DNA from: Pycnopodia helianthoides
Taxonomy: Eukaryota > Echinodermata > Asteroidea > Forcipulatida > Asteriidae
Length of the DNA: 64,000 nt
Assembly (NCBI GenBank): GCA_032158295.1
Contig: CM063246.1
Location: forward strand, 8,867,608-8,931,607
Direction of reading: 5' to 3'
In this document: positions 55,724-64,000 of the stretch, in pieces
How positions within the stretch are numbered: position 1 is the first letter of the stretch
Layout of the letters: each line of letters begins with the position of its first letter
Position numbers and translations under genes: made by a program
Notes under the pieces: model-generated
The model's database searches: none
The model's input: only the letters and a program-made list of their open reading frames with translations
What the model was told of the DNA's origin: nothing

Positions 55724-55970
55724 GTCAGAAGTAGGCATTCAAATTTGAATTCCTCAGACCAGGACACTGTCGCTGTGTCACATGTTTAAGATCGCAATAA
55801 GGGATGGCAAACACCATACCCTGATTTCTGATGAATGTGTATGGCACCACGGGTACCAGACTTGCTGAAGTTGAGGTTGCTATGCAAAAAGTTCATCCAG
55901 AACCACATGAGACGACAAACAACACTACTTTTAGTCCGATGAATCCAAAATTAGGCATTCACTTGTGCCC
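55724..55970. mobile_element. GTCACAAGTGAAT-type MITE (family F), degenerate copy 1
   Basis: GGCATTCAAATTTGAATTCCTC with GCTGTGTCACATG at the left and TTTTAGTCCGATGAATCCAA with AGGCATTCACTTGTG at the right are imperfect inverted arms matching the clean copy at 58081-58342. Confidence 0.5.
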
Positions 55971-56554
55971 CAAGCAAGTCAGAGTACCAGACATTATTTA
56001 AATTTGATAGATTTCGTCTCACAATACTAAATTACTCAATAACTTAGCATCGTCACCCGTTGGGAGGTTTGGAGTAACACCATAAAAAAGGACAAAACCA
56101 TCAATCTCCAGTCCAAAGGGACAATTCATGTTTCAGCAGATGTCCCAAGACTGTTGAACCAACTCCTTCAACTTCAAAACACTTAAGTAGATTGATACAA
56201 AACTCCCTACATTAGGTTCAAGATTCATCAGGAGACAGACCATGTTCAGTTCAAAGCGACAACAACTTCATCCTGTGCCAGGAAGAAGGTCGGAAGGCTG
56301 TGCGACCTTTTTCCGGGCACTTTTTTTCCCCCAGCAGGTCACAAGCAATAGCTCTTTAAAAAAAAGTAGGGCACGACTGTTGTATATATACGAAGATTCT
56401 GCTTTGTGATTGGTTTACAGCGCGTCACATGATACGCTTATTTTTTAGCAAAAAGCCCCAAACCTTTATAAATTATCTAATCTGATTGCTGACACCTACT
56501 TTATATGTACAACCCTAAACAAAACATTTTAGTGATCCATGCCATCTAACATGA

Positions 56555-56686
56555 GTGTTTTTGGGACGTTTGGTGGAAGCAGACTTACCTGGGATCTTTC
56601 CATTGTTTATGTAGTTCTAAGCATGCATAAAATTCCGGGAACAATGGGTAGGTCTGCTGCCACCTAGTGTTCCCAAAAGTCTCCGA
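56555..56686. mobile_element. GGAGAC...GGTGGCAGCA MITE, copy 2
   Basis: Left TGGGACGTTTGGTGGAAGCAG is imperfect; right GGTCTGCTGCCACCTAGTGT with TCCCAAAAGTCTCC matches the copy at 33387-33535. Confidence 0.55.
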
Positions 56687-58080
56687 TTGTTTCATAGATC
56701 TTTTCTTGGTTGACAGAAAAAGCAAGCTTCACATTGGTACAAAATATCTTTGGCGGTAAGGGAGGAAGACTTTGAGTATGAACATATATAAACGCACCAA
56801 CTTGATTTTGACCTTCATTACATAGTGCAGCCATCTTGTACAATCATGCCAATGTAAAGGCCTGGGGGAGAAATTTGTCTGGTCTCTTTTTGTATAACCA
56901 GTATCAGCATTTGTAATTGCTATTGCAAACAGGGTGCACGACACAGATGGCAGCAGCCATGTCTGTCTGGTTCCCTGTCATGCCTGTAGTCCTGAACTGC
57001 CTCTTATAGAAAACTAAGGACCAGGCCGCTTTTGTTTCAAGCAATAACAGGCAGTGTGTCCTTAAGCTTGTAATCAAGTCATTACTGTGTGTCGTAGCTC
57101 CACAAAGTGGTCAAGCAAAGAGACTCCAGCACCCACAACTGTATCACATGTTGACAGACCCCATGCATGCGTCAATGTCACATGAGTACCCCGGGAAAAA
57201 CACCCAGAACCAAAACATCCCACATGGACACAGCCTTGACTTTGGATAGCAAGACAAGATGGCTGCATCACAACAAAGGTCCACAATACAAACCTGCGAC
57301 AAAAATACATCGCACAAAATACACACACAAATACTTGAGGAGTAATGAAAAATGCAGCTCGTCGTGTTCTCTACAGACCCCAATGTCAGGTTACACATAT
57401 TAAAAGGCCATGGATTATATCTTTGTGCGTCAAAACCACACATTAGACTGAGCGCGGGAAGAGGGTGTACAATGAGGTACAAAATGCATGCACTTTAAAG
57501 CACTCTCTAAAAAATTGTCAACAAATCTCTCTCCGCACGAAAGAAAGTTTTGATATAAGGCATATGAATCAAATTGAAGACATTTATACAAAGGGCTGAA
57601 TGTCACAAAGCTGGCAGCACACAAATCTACTTGTCACTTAGCAGCAATGGGTTACCAGCCAAAATAGGGTGTTACTTCCATTACTGTGACTGGTGCAATG
57701 CACTTATTTGCAGAACAAACAATTTTGCTAAACAAAATTTAGTAATGCTTTCCAGCTACACAGCTTTAAGAATTGAGCCCAGCGGTAAAATGCTGAAACT
57801 GTTGACATTTTTTGACCATCACTTTGTACAAATTACCAGGTGAAGCATTTTCCTCTAAATAGCTACATGTACATCTTTAAGCACACATTCAAATCACACA
57901 CTTAATTCAAGTTTCCGATTATACATTATATTTTAGGCTGTCATAATGTGGCCATGAATCTGTGAACAGACAAATTACAAACTTGGATAATATTTACTGC
58001 TGATAGAAGTTTATAAATCACATTTATAGAAAGTCATTTGTGAGTTACATCTTGAACAAGTCCGGTACACAGACTTAATT
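56687..58080. other. Intergenic DNA with a family G remnant
   Basis: 57633-57783 holds GGGTTACCAGCCAAAATAGG and TGTGACTGGTGCAATG with a degraded right end. Frames on the minus strand between 57074 and 57482 lack any recognisable motif. Confidence 0.35.
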
Positions 58081-58342
58081 GGTCACAAGTGAACACTCAA
58101 ATTGAATTCCCCCAGACTAAAGACAACTGTTGCTATGTCACATGGTTCAAGGCATGGTTTTGTATAGCAGCCTCCAGATGGGCAAACCCTGGTACTATTG
58201 GGCAATACTCATTCATTCAGATATGTGTATGGGTACTCGCTGTCTCTTATATAACTACGCAAAAGCTTCCAACAAACCATGTGACATAGCAACTGTCTTT
58301 AGTTCGAGGAATTCAAATTTACTGAAGCAGTAACTTGTGACT
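58081..58342. mobile_element. Family F MITE, best-preserved copy
   Basis: GGTCACAAGTGAACACTCAA, then AAAGACAACTGTTGCTATGT and CACATGGTT at the left; AACCATGTGACATAGCAACT, GTCTTTAGTTCG and TAACTTGTGACT at the right. The arms are ~70 bases with good complementarity around a ~130-base centre. Confidence 0.7.
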
Positions 58343-59027
58343 AAGGAGAAAGAATCCTTATTTGTATAAAGGGGAGCTACATCACTGGAAGACCCCTTTG
58401 GTTCAAAAGTCACAAAGGAAGCAAACACAGTGTAAATATGCCAATCTGCCTATGAACTGTTTCTGTAAAACCTGATTTCAGGACTATTCCTAAATGCAAA
58501 AGCAAATTTTAAAACTTTCAATCAAAAAGAATTTCTTAGACTTTGGACACAAACAAAAGATGCATGTAACTCACCAGTTACCCCGTCTTCCAAACCATTA
58601 AACTATGAAAAAAGCACAACTCTGCAGACTCAACGAATCATTTTAGCTGATATATCTTTACATGTAAATACTGTCAAACGTGAGAAAGAACTTGCTTCAA
58701 GAGAATTGCCAAATTTCCCCATTTTAAATCAAGCAAACTACACTTCGTGTAACCTCATATCCATTATTTGTAACAATGTCTGGTCCACATATTGAACACT
58801 TCACAAGCGTTGGCACACACAGTACAATAATTTACAACAAAGCAAACAGGTACAAAAGTGGGTCCAACAGGCTAGACCCATTGCTTAGGTCATCACCGCT
58901 GAGGACAAACAATTGGAAACGCGCTTGTGAGTGTATGCGCCATGCAAAACACTCAGCCAATGATAGGTCTTCCTTTTGACCTCAGTGAGGGCGCTGTTGT
59001 TGCTTGCAACATCATATACAGGGGGTC

Positions 59028-59205
59028 TGTTTCATAGAGGCTGCTACGCACAAATAGAAATGAAAGTTTTGCTTTATAGTATTTACAGGTTACCGGTCAA
59101 AATGGTATGATATGCACACTGTTTGTGAATGGTTGCCTGCTAGTTTCTGCTGAGTGGAGAAAATTACGTAGCAAGATTTTCTACTTCACAATTCTGTGAA
59201 ATTGG
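59028..59205. mobile_element. Family G MITE, degenerate copy 7
   Basis: GTTTCATAGAGGCTGCTACG at the left and TTCACAATTCTGTGAAATTG at the right, with TACAGGTTACCGGTCAAAAT between. The match is loose. Confidence 0.4.
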
Positions 59206-59936
59206 TTTAAAAAAACCACAGTAAAATGCAAGGGGGGGGGGGCAAGAGCAACCATACTAATTACACTTTCCAGAATAAACAAATATGCAGATATATTCAC
59301 CAATTTGCATGCAAGGGGGAGGAGCCGGGTATCTCTACTCCAATTGTATCCAGTACAGAAGAGGCACTGATGAATATTAATGACCATAACATCCTGCAGC
59401 GTTTAAAATTGATTCGCCTCACACACACAAGTAGAGATCATCACGACCCCACTCATTAAAAACAATAAAGACTTAAAAGTGGAAGAGGTTGGGCAAATGC
59501 AACTTGATCCCAGAGGAGAAGATTTAGGGTCGACAAGTAGCTAATCCTTTACACTAATAATGTTTCCCCTTTCCCTTTGTACATGTATATCTCAAAGTGG
59601 ACAGTCGAAGTAAAGTCTGAAGTTTCCAAATTTTCCCTCACCCCAGTAAATCTGTCCCAGTCTTTCCTAAAATGGAAAAAAGGGGGAGGGGGAGAGGGGT
59701 GTTGTTCCCATTCAGTTTATTGGGCGAACAATCTCGCATTAGTTTTGGCTGTACTCAGGATTTTATAGTGAGTACATTAATTCATCTGTGACAGCCCATT
59801 ATCTAAGACAGCTACTGGTGTTGGTCCTCTCTTTTGATTTGTGCAAGAACGGTCCCATAAATATTTGGTGACTGCTGTTTAAAAGTGAATACACGATGCT
59901 ATGCCGAGATACGTTGCTTGTACTTTAGACAAGCAG

Positions 59937-59942
59937 TTTATT
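59937..59942 (-). terminator. Poly(A) signal AATAAA for the minus-strand terminal exon
   Basis: The minus strand reads GAAAATAAACTGC. It lies ~140 or ~180 bases after the two candidate stops of the exon at 60078-60222, a normal distance for a short 3' UTR. Confidence 0.35.
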
Positions 59943-60077
59943 TTCTATCAAGTTTGTTAGGCTGACAAACTTTTGTTATGCTGTAATGATGAATACATGA
60001 TTCTTTGCCTGGTAACCTTCTCTTCAACGCTGCTTCCTTCATTATGAGAGAACTATCACAATTCGAGTTGGTGTTTC

Positions 60078-60222
60078 TCAAGGAATACACAGGACTCTGT
60101 GACTGGCGGGATATCTCTCCTCTAGACAAACACAGGCAGCGGTTTTCCTTTTGGTTTGTTGGTGATGCGGAGGTCGGATTGTTCCACTCCGGGTGCTGGC
60201 CTCATCACTCGTAATTTCAACA
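60078..60222 (-). CDS. Candidate terminal coding exon of an unidentified gene (5' part at higher coordinates)
   Basis: The minus strand shows a branch-point-like TACTAAT (60245-60239), then CCTCTTTGATTTCAG ending at 60223, a strong 3' splice site. Two frames stay open after it. One ends at TAG 60122-60124 and would finish KPKGKPLPVFV. The other ends at TGA 60078-60080 after 47 codons and contains TRSGTIRPPHHQQTKRKT, a basic tail. AATAAA follows at 59942-59937. No domain is visible and I do not recognise either tail; upstream exons would be beyond 60300, probably outside the window. The splice and poly(A) signals, not the peptide, are the main evidence. Confidence 0.35.
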
Positions 60223-60637
60223 CTGAAATCAAAGAGGTATTAGTAATACCGTGATACAAGGATAGCTTACTCAGCCAAACTATGCATTAGAAAGTTTTTA
60301 TATAAAACCCAAGTGGAACCCTTGTCATTTGATTGGAGGATTTGATGGTCACGCGGCACTCATTAATAAAATCATCACATGGCCTACGTCATGAACCAAG
60401 CATTTCGGTTCTATTCACCATGCATTTATATGCCATCCTTTCTTACTATTGCACGCTATACCAAATCAAGCATCACACACAGCAGTACAAATCATCCATG
60501 CCAGTGGATGCCAAAATGAAATTCTTGTACATTTCGTATATTCGTACAGTTTTATCCTCCAATTAAATGAAAACAGACCTACACATACTTGGATGTTATA
60601 TAAAAACAAATAATAAATGTTTTGCAATCACGCGATG

Positions 60638-60729
60638 GAGGGAATTTTTCCAATCATTGAAAGATGGAATGTGTCAATATTGCCTCGTTGAGTGGAATAT
60701 TCCATCTTTCAACTCATGAAAATATTCTC
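60638..60729. mobile_element. Short hairpin element with TTGAAAGATGGAAT arms
   Basis: GAGGGAATTTTTCCA...TTGAAAGATGGAAT is mirrored by ATTCCATCTTTCAA...TGAAAATATTCTC around a ~25-base loop. Intergenic DNA on both sides shows nothing else. Confidence 0.55.
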
Positions 60730-61089
60730 ACCATTGCACACATAATCAATCATTATTTGCATACCATTGTGAATACATTTTGTCCATTTCTTAAAATCGT
60801 TTTAAGGTAGTTCATGTTTGGCTTTTCTGGGAACTTTATCTGTAATTCAGTGTGGCACACTAAGTATTCTGGGAATATTTTGCAAAGCAAAAAAAATAAC
60901 GAGTTGGATAATCTTCAATTCACAGCGTGTTTGTAAGATGCTCATTTTCACAGTCACACTTTTGCTTAGTTTGACCATAGAGCAAGGAATGACCCATGCA
61001 CAGGGGCTACACACTCAAAAACATAAGCACGCACAGTGATGAATAATCACATGTGGATTTGTCATACAAAATGTAGAGAATAAGGCCGA

Positions 61090-61210
61090 TTCCGAATTAG
61101 CAGCTACAGCTTCGGCTGGATTGTCCCATGTCAACATGCGTTTAGGCATAGGCTGCCCTTAGCAACAGCCACACAGCCACAGCCACAGCCACAGCCACAG
61201 CCGATTTGGA
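61090..61210. repeat. GGCTAC-type repeat (family Y), copy 3, with (AGCCAC)n
   Basis: CCGAATTAGCAGCTACAGCT at the left and CTTAGCAACAGCC at the right match copy 2. The right arm has expanded into a pure (AGCCAC)n tract at 61166-61202. Confidence 0.5.
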
Positions 61211-61268
61211 GATGACCTTAAGCTACTTGCGAATTAGAATTGAATAATATCTGGTACAATGTTTGCTG

Positions 61269-61538
61269 GGTCACAAGTGAATGGTCCACTGGAATTCCTC
61301 CGACTACATCAGGCTAGGTCACATGGTAAGGGGGCAAGCTCTTGCATAACTACATGTATTTCATAAGAGATGCCGGCAAATTAACATCTATAGACAAGTT
61401 CTGAGGAGATGGGGGAAACAAAGGGTACCAGTCTTTGCTGATCTGGAGGTTCCCATACAAAAGCTTGCACCAAACCATATGTTTAAGCAACAGTAATTTT
61501 AGTCTGAAGAAATCGAATTAAGCATTTAATAGTGACCA
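61269..61538. mobile_element. Family F MITE, degenerate copy 3
   Basis: GGTCACAAGTGAATGGTC and GGTCACATGG at the left; AACCATATGTTTAAGCAACA, TTTTAGTCTGAAG and ATAGTGACC at the right. Confidence 0.5.
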
Positions 61539-61539
61539 A

Positions 61540-62977
61540 GGCAACAATAATCAACTCTAACTCGCAAATCGCTTATTGGACTGATTGCACCTCTGTACCA
61601 ATGTTGTCCCATGCTTTAAAATTCAAGAATCAAATGGTCATTTTGAACATAATTAACGCACTGCCAAGCTTTATCATGCATACTATGTACATGTACTTGT
61701 AGATCTTTGTCTGGTTCTCTGTATACACGTATGGCATTGACATGATAGCATAGCATAACCCAAGCAGGGACCAGACTTTGTTCAGTCTAGCCTCATTTCT
61801 GTTAAATATGTTTATCTTTTGGGCTGGCTTCACTATGAAACAAGCGATTTTGAAAAAAAAAAAATTCTGATTCAACATTTTGCAGTATCATTTAGAAATC
61901 ATTGCCATGATGAAGATGTTCAACTCCTTAAAACATGAAACAGTAATATGTATGTAATGTACATTCATACAAAGGTGTTACTGGATCTCTTTGAATTTGG
62001 GGTTTGGACATGGGGGGAGGGGGAGGGGGGGGAGGTTGGGTTCCAAGCCAAGGCTTACATGTAAAACTGATTGCAAAGCAAACATAGCACACATGCACTG
62101 AGTATCCCGTTCTTATATCATAATCAGAATAGCTGGTCGACAAAAGCCACCCACAGGGGAATATCATCAGGAGAATTTAGACAAGCGTGGCCGTGAAATC
62201 CTTGCATCCAGGACTTTCTACGGCATGTAACTGTTATAAGTAAGACACAATTCTGTTGATTCATTTTGACTTACTAAACACTCTAAATATTTACAAGGAC
62301 AGTTGCCAAAAAGATGTCAAAAAGAGAATCAAAACCTCATATTTGAAACAATACAGCTCCATCTAAGGGACATCTTGTGGGACCTTTCTTAAAACAGCCG
62401 AGTGCTGTGTAATTCTCACCTTAATAAGCCTATCGGATTTAAAATCTATGATATTTATTTAAAAACACCACCAACTACACTGATCTTATACGTCACCAAT
62501 TGCCTTCAGAGTTTACCTTAACTAATTATGCCGTTACAGGTTACACTTACTCACAATCACATGCATGTAGCCCACACAACTATGTACATGTACAACAATG
62601 TACCTTGTAACATCATGTACAAGTACAATTACTTTAGCTATCATTACTTAGTTCTTATGAAAGAAAGCATTTACAACAGTATTAAGTCTTTACTATCAAA
62701 ACAGAGAAACAAACTACGATACGAAAACCACTCAAAGCTGGTATTGGGTTTATTAACATCCCATACTAATATTCTCAGCATAAATAGCATGACCTCCACA
62801 GCTCACAACCATCCTTGAAATGCTGTACAGGAATACGGGCAACATGTTACACAACAATCATGACACACTCCGTTTGATTTGGTTTTACCCATACACCGAT
62901 GTGTGTAAAGCACTGTATACTCAGTGCTTCCCCCCCCCCCCCCCGAGTCCTGTGAAAAAATCCACAAGGATATTAAT
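61540..62977. other. Intergenic DNA, no gene seen
   Basis: G-rich run at 62011-62035 and a poly(C) run at 62931-62944. 62530-62640 is rich in ATGTACATGTAC words. No recognisable gene. Confidence 0.35.
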
Positions 62978-63110
62978 CGGGTGGGACTCGAACCCACGAC
63001 CTTTGCCGTTCTAGAGCAGATGTCTTACCACTAGACCAAGGACTCGAACCCAGGACCTTTGCCGTTCTAGAGCAGATGTCTTACCACTAAACCACCGAGA
63101 CTGCCCGATA
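62978..63110 (-). mobile_element. tRNA-like sequence, tandemly duplicated (pseudo-tRNA or SINE head)
   Basis: The minus strand from 63107 reads GGCAGTCTCGGTGGTTTAGT, then GGTAAGAC and GGGTTCGAGTCC, giving A- and B-box-like elements with normal spacing. A second, partial copy starts 56 bases away (GACTCGAACC at 62985 and 63041). The anticodon arm pairs only partly (about 4 of 5 with a 9-base loop), so a working tRNA is unlikely. Confidence 0.5.
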
Positions 63111-63335
63111 GCTACATGTAGAGGCAGTTTGATACCTACATTTTATCCCCGATGCAAATTTAACATCTACTACACTCTGTTTTTGTCATTTGCTAAAATA
63201 TACAACCCCTCAGTAAGCAAGAAGCTTAAGTGTACTTCACCTGGACACAATTATGATACACCTTTACAGTACTTGTCTTTTTTTTAAGTCACTAGGTTTC
63301 AGCTCCAAATCTGGAAATAACACTGTCCAAAAAGT

Positions 63336-63660
63336 ACAGGAGCCAAATTCACAGAGCTTCTCAAGAAGAAAATACTGCTGAGCAAAATTAACAGAAAACC
63401 AGTCACAAATGGTACATATGATGTGGCATTTTGGCTGGTAACCTTTTTTGGGTGAGCACAACTGTTTTGTGCTTTGCTGAAGCACATAAAGTAGCTAATA
63501 ACAACAAAATCATGCTTACCAGAATAAGGTTACCAGCTAGAATACCATGTCACATGTACAATCTCTAACTGGTATCCTGTTTTTTTTTTTTTAAGCAGAA
63601 CATTTTTAAGCAGCATTTTCTGCATTTAGAGCATCTCTTGAAATTGGGCCCAGGTTTACA
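63336..63660. mobile_element. Family G MITE, compound or rearranged copy 8
   Basis: Two family-like halves lie head to tail: GAGCCAAATTCACAGAGCTT...GGCTGGTAACCTTTTTTGGG, then CTTACCAGAATAAGGTTACC...TCTTGAAATTGGGCCCAGG. This suggests one copy inserted in, or recombined with, another. Confidence 0.55.
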
Positions 63661-64000
63661 CAGGCAATCAGGGTAAAACGGCCAGTAGCTAAATAAAAAA
63701 ATGGACGGAGAAATGATGCTCCCTGGAGAAAAGGGTTGAAACGACTAGGGAAAAATATGACTACACAAACACAAGTTTAACTAAAAAAACAACGAACAAC
63801 TAAAAAACAATGAACAATCACTTTCAAAATCAAGGGGGAAACGTGAAATAGCATGCCCAGCATCATGTTGCTTTAACATGGAAAACAAGACTCACCATCA
63901 GCTAATCCAAATTAAGAATGATAGAAAAAGGATGCAGAAAGAGTGAAATATCAAAATCAAGATTCTACGAGTTATAGGTGTATGACAGCGCGAAAATCAG
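63661..64000. other. Right edge, AT-rich, nothing recognised
   Basis: A-rich stretches at 63765-63840 and no open frame of note. It could be intron of the gene whose last exon is proposed at 60078-60222. Confidence 0.3.

Overview
This is a eukaryotic, intron- and repeat-rich window, not prokaryotic. The only long conserved coding sequence is a single-exon forkhead gene of the FoxQ1 type on the minus strand (45039-46202). The AT-rich spacing, tRNA-derived SINEs and dense families of short inverted-repeat transposons suggest an invertebrate deuterostome. My best guess is an echinoderm, perhaps a sea star, but the species cannot be fixed from the sequence alone.

Layout: at 344-521 (+) lies what looks like the last coding exon of a gene entering from the left, with an acceptor, an acidic C-terminal tail, a stop and a distant poly(A) signal. 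At 2326-3189 is an 864-bp foldback transposon with arms made of 42-bp tandem units. At 5107-5190 (-) is a probable first coding exon of a secreted protein: TATA box, first ATG in good Kozak context, signal peptide, and a GTGAGT donor. Its later exons were not found. From about 6 kb to 43 kb there is no convincing gene. This is a repeat landscape with several unique, more GC-rich islands (around 24.9, 26.3-26.8, 33.0-33.2 and 34.0-34.3 kb) that could be cis-regulatory DNA. The foxQ1 gene follows at 45-46.5 kb with a TATA-like box, two possible uORFs and forkhead-type sites. From 47 kb to 64 kb repeats dominate again, with one candidate terminal exon on the minus strand (60078-60222) backed by a branch point, acceptor and AATAAA.

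Repeats: ten copies of one ~385-bp element with ~20-bp inverted termini sit between TTAA duplications, as piggyBac-type non-autonomous elements do. Three of them have landed inside other repeats (a SINE, a long-TIR MITE and a GCAGCTC-type MITE), which both proves their mobility and fixes their ends. A second TTAA-flanked family shares an internal module. Further MITE-like families, minisatellites (26 bp, 45 bp, a degenerate ~21-24 bp), Penelope-like tail fragments carrying a hammerhead-like hairpin motif, and microsatellites fill the rest. Most other open frames in the window are by-products of these repeats. Boundaries of degenerate repeats are approximate because they were read by eye.
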